Shown: positions 1 to 9,978 of the stretch, one piece after another
Layout of the letters: every line of letters begins with the position of its first letter
How positions within the stretch are numbered: the first letter of the stretch is position 1
Assembly (NCBI GenBank): GCA_023399375.1
Contig: JAEWPX010000058.1
Location: forward strand, 1 to 23,709
Source: Pseudomonadota bacterium
GTDB taxonomy: Bacteria; Desulfobacterota; Desulfovibrionia; Desulfovibrionales; Desulfovibrionaceae
Direction of reading: 5' to 3'
Length of the DNA: 23,709 nt
Position numbers and translations under genes: made by a program
The notes under the pieces: model-generated
What the model was told of the DNA's origin: nothing
Databases searched by the model: none
Seen by the model: only the letters and a program-made list of their open reading frames with translations

Positions 1-224
1 CATCCCCCCCGGACCCCCTGGACGGGGAGACGGCAAGCGGATGGAAGCATGGCCGGTGGGCGTCAGGCCGATTGGTGACGGAATTTTGGGCAACCCCCAG
101 GCCGCAAAGCCGGCCAGCACGTTGCCCCCATTTCCGCGACCACGGGCGCCAGCGGCGAAGCGCCGCATTTTAAGAAATTGGGTCAGTAAATTCCTTCAAA
201 CTCGCCCTGAACGGGCGACGGCCT
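1..224. other. Left-edge intergenic DNA, no gene supported
   Basis: No reading frame here has a ribosome site together with a recognisable protein; the open frames are proline/arginine-rich shadows typical of GC-rich DNA. A small hairpin (arms 202-207 and 213-218) is visible. The stretch lies downstream of tupA, where tupB and tupC permease genes might be expected, but neither is present. Confidence 0.5.
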
Positions 225-292
225 GGGGCCGGAATTTCCCCTGCCGAGCCTGCCGCGAAAGCGGCGGCAGCGGCAGGGGAAATTCCGGCCCC
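225..292. repeat. 68-bp perfect long inverted repeat with inner hairpin
   Basis: The arms 225-246 and 271-292 are perfect reverse complements over 22 bp. The 24-bp centre can form a second stem (250-256 with 261-270, three-base bulge) closed by a GAAA tetraloop. No T-tract follows on either side, so it is not a standard intrinsic terminator. It could be a REP-like element, a cruciform, or a transcript-stabilising hairpin at the 3' side of tupA. Confidence 0.75.
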
Positions 293-364
293 ATCTTCGT
301 AGCGCCAACGCTGGACCTCCCGGTGCCCGCAGCCTCCCCCGAGCCACCACGCCGCCCGGGGGGA

Positions 365-459
365 CCGGGGGGAGTGACTCCCCCCGGCGGGTGCAGGGCA
401 GAGCCCTGCCGGGGTCCGGGGCAGCGCCCCGGCGCGGTCCAGGGCAGAGCCCCGGGTCC
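365..459. repeat. Array of four GC-rich palindromes downstream of tupA
   Basis: Four hairpins follow one another: 365-375/377-387 (11-bp arms, one-base centre), 393-399/403-409 (7 bp, AGA loop), 416-422/426-432 (7 bp, AGC loop) and 442-445/449-452 (AGA loop). The repeated GGGCAGAGCCC theme resembles dispersed intergenic repeats I know from Desulfovibrio-type genomes. The array begins directly after the tupA stop on the minus strand and may act in termination or mRNA protection. Confidence 0.65.
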
Positions 460-461
460 AG

Positions 462-1316
462 TTAATCGACGTACTTCTTGGCGTAGACGGCGTCGTTGTA
501 GAGGGCTTCGCCGTGCTTGTCCTTGCCGAAAGTACGGATGATGTTCTGGCCTTCGGGCGAGGCGACGAAGGCGATAAAGCCGACGGCGGTTTCGGACGCC
601 GGCTTGCCGTCTTTCTGGCCGCACAGGGCGTGGTAGGTGTTCACGAGTTTCTTGTCGCCGGAGAAGAGGATTTTGAGTTTGGGCATGTTTTTCTGTTCGG
701 CGGCCCAGGTGCTGCTGTCGGTCATGAAGTAGCCGCCCTCGTCGTTGGCGCGCTTGAGGGTTGCGGTCATGAATTCTTTGGTGACGATGTACCAGTCGCC
801 GGCGGGCGTGATGCCGGCGTCCTTCCAGGTGTCCAGTTCCTTTTTGTGGGTGCCGGAGTTGTCGCCGCGGGAGTAGAACTTCGCCTTGGCGTCGGCAATG
901 GCCTTGTAGGCGTCGGCGGCGGATTTGGCTTTGGCGATGCCGGCGGGATCGTTTGCGGGGCCGACGATGAAGAATTCGTTGGAGCCGATGAGGGTGGGAC
1001 AGCCGGCCCAGCCTTCGGCCACGGCTTTTTTCTCGGCGGCGGGGGCGTGGACCATGATCATGTCCACTTCGCCGCTCTTGAGCATGTCGAGGGACTGTCC
1101 GGAACCGGCTTTGATCCAGTCGAGGCGGCAGCCGGCCTTGGCGCAGTAGGCCTGGCCGAGTTGTTCGAGCAGTCCCAGTTCGCCGGGGCTGCCGGTGGCC
1201 AGGGTGAAGGTCTTGGGACCGTTGCCGTAGCCGGCCTCCACTTTGGGGCCGGCCAGGGCCGTGGCGGCGCACAGGGTACAGAGGGTGGCGAGGCAGAGGA
1301 TACGGAAGCGGAGCAT
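462..1316 (-). CDS. tupA: Periplasmic tungstate-binding protein of an ABC transporter (TupA)
   Basis: The substrate-binding component captures tungstate in the periplasm for an ABC importer; in sulfate reducers tungsten feeds W-dependent formate dehydrogenases. The 284-residue protein has a signal peptide ending near ATALAG. It shows the TupA/PBP-like pattern: an N-terminal TLATGSPGE segment (usually TTTST), SGQSLDMLKSGEVDMIMVHAP, a FIVGP strand, SRGDNSGTHKKE, and W-Y-x3-KEFM. The start at 1316 is chosen over the open frame to 1361 because GGGAGG lies 7 nt upstream and the signal peptide begins there. No tupB or tupC follows, so it is either an orphan receptor or its permease is elsewhere. 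A molybdate or sulfate receptor is less likely given the SRGDNSGTHKKE motif. Confidence 0.88.
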   Translation of the reverse strand: MLRFRILCLATLCTLCAATALAGPKVEAGYGNGPKTFTLATGSPGELGLLEQLGQAYCAKAGCRLDWIKAGSGQSLDMLKSGEVDMIMVHAPAAEKKAVAEGWAGCPTLIGSNEFFIVGPANDPAGIAKAKSAADAYKAIADAKAKFYSRGDNSGTHKKELDTWKDAGITPAGDWYIVTKEFMTATLKRANDEGGYFMTDSSTWAAEQKNMPKLKILFSGDKKLVNTYHALCGQKDGKPASETAVGFIAFVASPEGQNIIRTFGKDKHGEALYNDAVYAKKYVD

Positions 1317-1406
1317 GGCGGAACCTCCCGGGGTGTTTTCGCCATGGTTATCAAGAATCACGATTTTCGTCCAGGAGTGACTCCCAATTGGCAGTAAAAT
1401 CGAATG

Positions 1407-1434
1407 ATTATATTAAATATGACATGGCGTGCAA
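1407..1434 (-). promoter_or_regulatory. Probable sigma-70-type promoter of tupA
   Basis: On the minus strand TTGCAC (1429-1434) and a perfect TATAAT (1407-1412) are separated by 16 bp. Transcription would start near 1400, giving a leader of about 85 nt before tupA. The region is markedly AT-rich compared with its surroundings. Confidence 0.6.
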
Positions 1435-1441
1435 AACATGC

Positions 1442-1470
1442 TTGACACCCTTTACACGTAATCCCATTAC
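1442..1470 (+). promoter_or_regulatory. Weak candidate promoter of the XRE-hybrid kinase
   Basis: A perfect TTGACA (1442-1447) is followed 17 bp later by CATTAC (1465-1470), a poor -10. The start codon lies 25 bp downstream. The -10 falls inside the palindrome at 1454-1474, so a protein bound there would block this promoter. Confidence 0.3.
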
Positions 1471-1474
1471 GTGT
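1454..1474. promoter_or_regulatory. 21-bp perfect palindrome, likely operator in the divergent promoter region
   Basis: The arms ACACGTAAT (1454-1462) and ATTACGTGT (1466-1474) are perfect reverse complements around CCC. The site lies 20 bp upstream of the tupA -35 element and 20 bp before the kinase start codon, so it could control either gene. Candidate binders are the XRE domain of the adjacent kinase (autoregulation) or a tungstate-responsive regulator. No matching second copy was noticed in the window. Confidence 0.6.
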
Positions 1475-1494
1475 TTTGATACCGCACGGATGGG

Positions 1495-5064
<3,570 letters not shown>

Positions 5065-5136
5065 CGCACCGCGTCCAAGGTGAGAGGAAAAACCCTTAAC
5101 GCCGCACCTTCACGGCAGCGGCACAGGATGCCCGCC

Positions 5137-5493
5137 ATGCCCCTATTGCTGATCGCCGACGACTCCATGTTCCAACGCTTCCAGGCGGCCAAAGTGGCCA
5201 AGGAAGCGGGGTTTGACGTCATCGAGGCCAAAGACGGCCAGGAATGCCTGCGTCAGGCCAGGGAACACGAGCCCAAGGCCGTGCTGCTCGATCTCAACAT
5301 GCCGGACCCGGGCGGCCTTGCCGTCATGGAAATCCTGTCCAAGGAACTGCCGCACATCGCCGTCATCGTAGTGACCGCCGACATCCAGGAAACCACGCGC
5401 AACCGCTGCCTGGAACTCGGCGCAGCCTGTTTCCTCAACAAACCCGTGGACGCCGCGTCCCTGCGCGAAGCCCTGGAACCTTTCGGCCGCTAG
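5137..5493 (+). CDS. Single-domain CheY-like response regulator
   Basis: A stand-alone receiver of 118 residues without an output domain. Conserved positions are present: acidic pair A-D8-D9, phosphoacceptor Asp52 in LLDLNMPDPGG, Thr80 and Lys102 in NKPV. Such proteins pass phosphate along a relay or bind a target such as a flagellar motor. It starts 72 bp after the hybrid kinase and is followed after 22 bp by a CheC-type phosphatase, so the three probably form one circuit: kinase phosphorylates receiver, CheC removes the phosphate. Start 5137 is preferred because AGGA lies 8 nt upstream; an ATG at 5128 and a GTG at 5080 are also in frame. Confidence 0.87.
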   Translation: MPLLLIADDSMFQRFQAAKVAKEAGFDVIEAKDGQECLRQAREHEPKAVLLDLNMPDPGGLAVMEILSKELPHIAVIVVTADIQETTRNRCLELGAACFLNKPVDAASLREALEPFGR

Positions 5494-5515
5494 AACCCGG
5501 CGGCGCGACACTGCC

Positions 5516-6106
5516 ATGCCCCTTTCGCCCTTACAACTCGACATCCTGCAAGAGCTCATCAACATCGGCGTCGGCCGCGCCGCAGGCATGCTCAACCAGA
5601 TGGTCAACACCCACATCCAGCTCCAGGTGCCGGTGCTGCGGGTGCTGACCCAGACCCAGTTGGGAGAGCTTTACGCCGAGCGGCCCACTTCCGTCTTTTC
5701 CGCGGTCCAGCTGGGATTCACCGGCGAATTCGCCGGCGTCAGCGCCCTGATCTTCCCGCCCGAGTCCGCCTCCAAACTCGTGGCCGTGGTGCTCGGCAAG
5801 GACGAGGCCCTGTCCGACGACGAGGCCATGCGCCGGGGCACGCTCCAGGAAGTGGGCAACATCGTCTTAAACGGCGTCATGGGCTCCATCGCCAACATCC
5901 TGCGCGAGCCCCTGCGCTACTCCCCGCCGGACTTCATCGAGGACGACATTTCCGGCATCATCGGCCAGGGCACGGGCATGATTCTCGTCGCCCGCACCCA
6001 GTTCAGCATGAAGGACCACCTCATCGAAGGCGAGGTGCTCATCATCTTCAGCCTCTCCTCCTTCGATTCGCTGCTCGCCGCCATCGACGCCCTGGCAGGC
6101 GCGTAA
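5516..6106 (+). CDS. cheC: CheC-family CheY-P phosphatase
   Basis: A 196-residue CheC/CheX/FliY-family protein. Members dephosphorylate CheY-like receivers through a D/S-x3-E-x2-N-x22-P motif. The first copy is complete: Asp9, Glu13, Asn16, Pro39 with exact spacing. The second copy has Glu111, Asn114 and Pro137 but Gly107 in the first position, so both sites may work while one is atypical. The length matches CheC (about 200) and not CheX (about 155). No CheD is adjacent. The gene follows the receiver by 22 bp, and that receiver is its natural substrate. The ribosome site is weak, so translation may be coupled to the upstream gene. Confidence 0.85.
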   Translation: MPLSPLQLDILQELINIGVGRAAGMLNQMVNTHIQLQVPVLRVLTQTQLGELYAERPTSVFSAVQLGFTGEFAGVSALIFPPESASKLVAVVLGKDEALSDDEAMRRGTLQEVGNIVLNGVMGSIANILREPLRYSPPDFIEDDISGIIGQGTGMILVARTQFSMKDHLIEGEVLIIFSLSSFDSLLAAIDALAGA

Positions 6107-6128
6107 CGCCCGCCGCCCTCCCCTGCGC

Positions 6129-6149
6129 CGCGCGCGTTTCGCGGGCGCG
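6129..6149. terminator. Possible hairpin between convergent genes
   Basis: An 8-bp stem with a two-base bulge and TTT loop (6129-6136 with 6140-6149) sits between the convergent cheC-like and NRAMP-like genes. It lacks a T-tract on either strand, so termination here would be inefficient or Rho-dependent. Confidence 0.25.
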
Positions 6150-6164
6150 ACGCCGCCTCGAGGA

Positions 6165-7466
6165 CTATCCCGCGACGAGGGACACCATCCTGCCGATGGC
6201 CCCGGGCCAGACCGTATCCAGGGTCATGAGCGCGGTCAGGCCGATGAGCCCCGCCACCGTGGCCCAGGCCACGGTGTTGAAGACCGGGCCGTTGACGAAT
6301 GCGCCCATGAGCCGCTTGTCGTTGACGAGCAGCAGCATGAGGATCAGCACGAAGGGCAGCACCACGCCGTTGACCACCTGGGACACGTACATGACCGCCA
6401 GAAGCGGCATGCCCGGGACCAGGATGGTGAGCGCCCCGACGACCACGCTCAAGGTGAACAGCCAGAAGAACTCCGGGGCCTTGCGGAAATCCTTGTCGAT
6501 GCCGAGCTCCCAGCCCATGGCCTCGCAGATGTAGTAGGCCGTGGACAGCGGCAGCACGCCGGCCGCGAACAGCGAGGCGTTGATGAGCCCCACCGCGAAC
6601 AGCCCCGAGGCGTAGCGCCCGACCAGCGGCTCGAGCGCCCGGGCCGCGTCCGCGGCGGTCTCCACGGACTCGCCGTGCACGTAGATCGAGGCGGCGCAGG
6701 CCACCACGATGAAAAGCGCCACGGCCACGGCGAAAAAGCAGCCCACCACAACGTCCAGACGCGTGTAGCCATAGTTCTCGGCCGTGATGCCCTTCTCCAC
6801 CACGGCGGCCTGCTGGTAGAACTGCATCCAGGGCGCGATCGTCGTGCCGACGAGGCCGATCATCATGGCCACGTAGCCGCCGTCGGCCCGAAATGTGGGC
6901 GTCACCGACGCCTTGGCCACCTCGAGCCAGGGCACGTCGGCGGATAGCGCGGCCAGGGGATAGGCCAGGTAGATCACGCAGGCGAAGAGGAACACGCGCT
7001 CGACGATCCGGTAGGAGCCCTTGACGATGAGCAGCCACACGAGCGCCGCGGCAATGGGTACGGACACGAACTTGGAGACGCCGAAGATCTCCATGCCCGC
7101 GGCGATGCCCGCGAATTCCGAAATGGTGTTGCCGAGGTTGGTCAGAAACAGCGCAACCATGATGTAAAACGTGGTGCGCAGGCCGAAGGACTCGCGGATC
7201 AGGTCGGAAAGCCCCTTGCCCGTGACCGCGCCCATGCGGGCACACATCTCCTGCACGACGACCAGGGAGACGGTGGTCGGGATGAGCATCCACAGGAGCG
7301 AATAGCCGTATTGCGCCCCGGCCAGGGAATAGGTGGTGATGCCGCCGGCGTCGTTGTCCACGTTGGCGGTGATGATGCCCGGACCGAGGAGGGCCAGGAA
7401 CAGGAACAGGCTTTTGCGCAAGGATTTTTTCTGCGGCGCGGCGGCGGCGGCAGCGGCGGCGGTCAT
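6165..7466 (-). CDS. NRAMP-related divalent metal transporter, probably magnesium (NRMT-like)
   Basis: A 433-residue membrane protein with about 11 hydrophobic helices and the SLC11/NRAMP fold. Helix 1 aligns with MntH without gaps (GPG ... GYSLLW). The metal-site motif DPGN reads D39-A-G-G42: the Asp is kept and the Asn is Gly. In helix 6 the usual MPH reads A211-P-W213, so the Met ligand is Ala and the His is Trp. Loss of the soft Met ligand is the change described for NRAMP-related magnesium transporters and argues against a classical Mn/Fe importer. The gene lies 27 bp after a soluble MgtE-like magnesium-sensor gene, which supports magnesium. Start ATG has GGGGA upstream. The N-terminus begins with a run of eight alanines. 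Transport of Mn, Fe or Co cannot be excluded from sequence. Confidence 0.82.
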   Translation of the reverse strand: MTAAAAAAAAPQKKSLRKSLFLFLALLGPGIITANVDNDAGGITTYSLAGAQYGYSLLWMLIPTTVSLVVVQEMCARMGAVTGKGLSDLIRESFGLRTTFYIMVALFLTNLGNTISEFAGIAAGMEIFGVSKFVSVPIAAALVWLLIVKGSYRIVERVFLFACVIYLAYPLAALSADVPWLEVAKASVTPTFRADGGYVAMMIGLVGTTIAPWMQFYQQAAVVEKGITAENYGYTRLDVVVGCFFAVAVALFIVVACAASIYVHGESVETAADAARALEPLVGRYASGLFAVGLINASLFAAGVLPLSTAYYICEAMGWELGIDKDFRKAPEFFWLFTLSVVVGALTILVPGMPLLAVMYVSQVVNGVVLPFVLILMLLLVNDKRLMGAFVNGPVFNTVAWATVAGLIGLTALMTLDTVWPGAIGRMVSLVAG

Positions 7467-7493
7467 AGGCGTTCCCCGTATGCGGATGCCGGC

Positions 7494-8753
7494 CTACATG
7501 GCGGCAAAACGTTTCTTGGTGAGGGATTCGGGCAAAAACATTTCCAGCACGTCGTCGGCCGGGACGATGCCGGCCATGTGTCCGGCGTCATCCACCACCG
7601 GCACGGCGAGCAGGTTGTACTTGGCGAGGAGCTCCATGACCTCGGCGGGCGAGGCGTCCACGTGCACGGACTTGAGCCCCACGGTCATGATCTCGGCCAC
7701 GGGGGTCCTCGGCGGGGCGAGCAGCAGGCGCTTGAGCGTGACCACGCCAAGGGGCGTCTCGTCGCCGCGGATCACGTAGACGTAGTAGACGTTGTCGATC
7801 TCCGCCCCGACCAGGCGGATGTAGTTGATGGCTTCCTCGGCGGTCATGGCCGGGGGCACGAAGGCGAAGAGGTTGTTCATGAGGCCGCCGGCGGTGTCCT
7901 CCTCGTGCTCGAGGAGTTCCTGCACCATTTCGGCGTCCTCGGCGTCCATGAGGCCGAGCAGTTCGCGGGCCTTTTCCTCGGGCAGGTCGCCGAGGAGGTC
8001 GGCCGCGTCGTGGGGCTCCATTTCCTCCAGGATGTCCGAGGCCTGCTCGCTGTCGAGCTGGCTTATGACCTTGACGCCGAGTTCGGTGTCGAGCTCGCCC
8101 ATGGTTTCGCCGAGCGTCTCGGGATCAAGCGACCCGAGCACGGTGCCGGCCTCCTTGTGGGGCAGCTGGGCGAGGATCTCGGCGATGTCGGCCGGATGCA
8201 TGTCGGTCAGGCGTTCGCGGGCCACGGTCAGGGTCAGACGGTCGGCGTTGGGATCGAGCTGGGCCACGAAGCGCCAGTCGATCTCCCGGGCGGGGAGTTT
8301 CGCGCCGAAAAGCCCGGCCAGCCAGTTCCAGAAACGTAGCTGGCCCAGGCGGCGGGCCATGCCGCGCACGCCCACGTCCACGGCGGCGACGAGGAGGCTT
8401 GCGCCCCTGGTCGCGAGCTTGAGGTCGTTGACGCGCACCACCTTGGCCCCGTCCACGTCCACGATCTGGCGGTCCAGGATGTCGCGGCGCAGCCGGATGT
8501 CCGGCGCGGCATCGGCAGGCGCGTCGGCGTGGCCGGCGGCGGCGGGATCGGCCGAGACCACGACCGGGGTGAAGAGGTTGACGGCCCGCCAGGGGATGAA
8601 GCGTCGCTCCCCTTGCGCGCGGATGAAAAGCCCGGACACCACGGGCAGGGTCTCGCCCGGGACCAGGCGCAGGTCGTCCAGGCGGCCGAGCGTCGCGCCG
8701 GACGGATCGATGACGGGACGCCCCAGCACGGCGCTGACGTAAAGTTCGCTCAT
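7494..8753 (-). CDS. Soluble MgtE-like magnesium sensor: PRC-barrel, MgtE N-domain and CBS pair, no membrane part
   Basis: A 419-residue protein. Two PRC-barrel-like segments (about 3-65 and 88-140) precede a superhelical MgtE N-domain (about 183-285, repeats such as MHPADIAEIL and MEPHDAADLL) and two CBS domains (about 287-345 and 350-410). The junction EDTAGGLM matches the EDSAGRLM of MgtE channels. The MgtE membrane domain is absent; the protein ends after the second CBS. In MgtE these domains bind Mg2+ through acidic residues and lock the channel. Here the same module is a separate protein encoded just before an NRAMP-type transporter, so it probably gates that transporter or senses magnesium for it. 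Start 8753 is backed by GGGGAGG 7 nt upstream. Confidence 0.85.
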   Translation of the reverse strand: MSELYVSAVLGRPVIDPSGATLGRLDDLRLVPGETLPVVSGLFIRAQGERRFIPWRAVNLFTPVVVSADPAAAGHADAPADAAPDIRLRRDILDRQIVDVDGAKVVRVNDLKLATRGASLLVAAVDVGVRGMARRLGQLRFWNWLAGLFGAKLPAREIDWRFVAQLDPNADRLTLTVARERLTDMHPADIAEILAQLPHKEAGTVLGSLDPETLGETMGELDTELGVKVISQLDSEQASDILEEMEPHDAADLLGDLPEEKARELLGLMDAEDAEMVQELLEHEEDTAGGLMNNLFAFVPPAMTAEEAINYIRLVGAEIDNVYYVYVIRGDETPLGVVTLKRLLLAPPRTPVAEIMTVGLKSVHVDASPAEVMELLAKYNLLAVPVVDDAGHMAGIVPADDVLEMFLPESLTKKRFAAM

Positions 8754-8772
8754 GGCAAGCCTCCCCTGCTAC

Positions 8773-8856
8773 GGACGCCGCGAAAGGGCCGCAAGCGGCC
8801 GCTGCGGGCGTCCATGTGGGCGATCGCCGCCGCGCAAGCGCGGCGGGAGCACATGG
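8773..8856 (-). promoter_or_regulatory. Two overlapping stem-loops in the 5' leader of the MgtE-like gene
   Basis: Stem A pairs 8812-8818 with 8850-8856 and encloses an inner stem 8827-8835/8838-8846. Stem B pairs 8773-8779 with 8807-8813 and encloses 8787-8792/8795-8800. A and B share bases 8812-8813, so their full outer stems compete. Stem B ends 13 bp before the ribosome site of the MgtE-like gene. No known riboswitch consensus was recognised. Confidence 0.45.
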
Positions 8857-8980
8857 AACAATCGGGTAAAACGCGAAGCAGGCGGCAGGGCCGCCGGGTT
8901 CTACGACGCGGGCAGGGGGCTAGATGACGGAGGTTCCGGGGCGTTTGTCGCGCGCGCGGCGCAGTACCGGCGCTGACACG

Positions 8981-9015
8981 AAAAAAAGCTCGCCGCCGCA
9001 AGGGAGCGACAGGCG
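8981..9015 (-). terminator. Terminator-like hairpin inside the long leader of the MgtE/NRAMP operon
   Basis: On the minus strand 9015-9006 pairs with 8999-8991 (nine pairs, one T bulge, one G-U wobble, six-base loop). After AGC it is followed by seven T residues. It lies 228 bp upstream of the MgtE-like start codon and downstream of the candidate promoter at 9267-9295. It could be an attenuator, or simply the end of the flxA-like transcript. Confidence 0.5.
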
Positions 9016-9366
9016 TTCGGAAGGGGTCGCGAGGCGACGCTGTGGGACCGGATGAAGGGCGTGTTCATCGGGCGCCTCCTTTTCTGCCGCCGCCTGACCG
9101 GCGGGCTGGCGGAGGCGACCCGTCTCCGCAGGGGGAGAGGGACGTCGGCGCAGGCCTTTTGGGCAGGGGCGCTATCTCAAAAGCACGTGCAAAACCGCTT
9201 GGTTTTCGCGACAACTACTGTACGGATCGTCCATTTTTTCCTCAAAAGGGTTTTCGGGGTCGTTCGGCTTTAAGCCCGCCGCGCCGCCTTGTCAACCGCT
9301 CCCGGGGCGGCGGGCGGCGGCGAAACCATGCGCCTCGCCGCCGCGTCGTCCTTGCCCGGCATAGGG
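9016..9366. other. Intergenic region and presumed long leader, no gene supported
   Basis: Short open frames here lack recognisable products. Visible structure on the minus strand includes the hairpin 9038-9034/9030-9026, whose 3' arm could pair instead with the 5' arm of the terminator at 9010-9006, and an imperfect pair 9111-9121/9070-9079. The promoter candidate at 9267-9295 would place most of this stretch in the leader of the MgtE-like gene. Confidence 0.4.
9267..9295 (-). promoter_or_regulatory. Candidate sigma-70-type promoter of the MgtE-like/NRAMP operon
   Basis: On the minus strand a perfect TTGACA (9290-9295) is followed after 17 bp by TAAAGC (9267-9272). Transcription would start near 9260, giving a leader of about 500 nt. 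The -10 is imperfect, and read-through from the flxA-like gene is a possible alternative. Confidence 0.42.
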
Positions 9367-9978
9367 TCAGCCCGCCGCGCCGTAGGTGGTCGCCGCGGTG
9401 TTGCCGCCGGTGCCGCTCGCGCTGGAAGAGGAGTTCTGCTCCTGCAGGGCCTGGGCGTATTCCGTCTGGAGCTGGGCCAGTTCGGACTCGAGCTGCATCG
9501 ACTGGGCCTTTTTCTCGTCCTCGGAGAGGTTTTGACTGTCGAGCTTCTCGATTTCCGCCTGGACCTGCTGGATCTGCTCCTTGAGGTTGTCGAGGGTGTC
9601 GTCGGAATTGTCCGAACTGTCGGAATTCTCCGAGGAGCCGCCCGAAGCGCTGCCCGCGGACATGCCCTTGGCGGAGGCGGCCGACGCGCCCTGCGACGCG
9701 GTCGCGTCGCTCGCGGCGGCGTCCGTCGAGGCGCTGTCCGTGTCCGTGGAGGACGCCGTGGTGGTCGCGGCATTGGCGTTGCTGGCCGTGGTCGTCGTCT
9801 GGGACGCGGAGAGGGAATACATTGCCTTGGCCTCGTCGGAAATGGTCACGGTGTCGCCGGAGGAACTCGACGAGCCCGAAGAGGCGTCGGAGTCGGTTTT
9901 GCCGGTTCCGGCTAGACTGAACGTACCGTAGGCCGACGCCGTGCCGACGTACGACGAGAGGGAGCTGATGGCTGCCAT
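9367..9978 (-). CDS. FlxA-like coiled-coil protein, Ser/Ala/Thr-rich
   Basis: A 203-residue protein with a low-complexity Ser/Thr/Ala/Asp-rich first two thirds and a coiled coil at about 128-181 (heptads around NLKEQIQQVQAEIEKL and ESELAQLQTEYAQAL). A short ordered motif DTVTISDEAKAMYS (42-55) resembles motifs I associate with FlxA-like and other flagellum-linked small proteins. No signal peptide or membrane segment is seen. Start 9978 is chosen over the frame to 10041 because AAGGAGG lies 5 nt upstream and a sigma-28-like promoter lies between the two. FlxA in E. coli is a FliA-controlled gene of unknown function, so a motility link is plausible. Assignment to that family is tentative. Confidence 0.68.
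   Translation of the reverse strand: MAAISSLSSYVGTASAYGTFSLAGTGKTDSDASSGSSSSSGDTVTISDEAKAMYSLSASQTTTTASNANAATTTASSTDTDSASTDAAASDATASQGASAASAKGMSAGSASGGSSENSDSSDNSDDTLDNLKEQIQQVQAEIEKLDSQNLSEDEKKAQSMQLESELAQLQTEYAQALQEQNSSSSASGTGGNTAATTYGAAG

Noticed and set aside
225..292. Ordinary intrinsic terminator for tupA
   Set aside because: No T-tract on either side and the arms are much longer than usual.
513..1397. 294-residue plus-strand frame opposite tupA
   Set aside because: Gly/Val-rich shadow; TupA motifs and ribosome site are on the minus strand.
8754..9260. Known magnesium (M-box) or manganese (yybP-ykoY) riboswitch
   Set aside because: I looked for the conserved core motifs on the minus strand and did not find them; only generic stems are supported.
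9042..9584. 180-residue plus-strand frame across the leader of the magnesium operon
   Set aside because: Low-complexity Arg/Pro-rich, overlaps the flxA-like gene on the other strand, and no ribosome site was seen.
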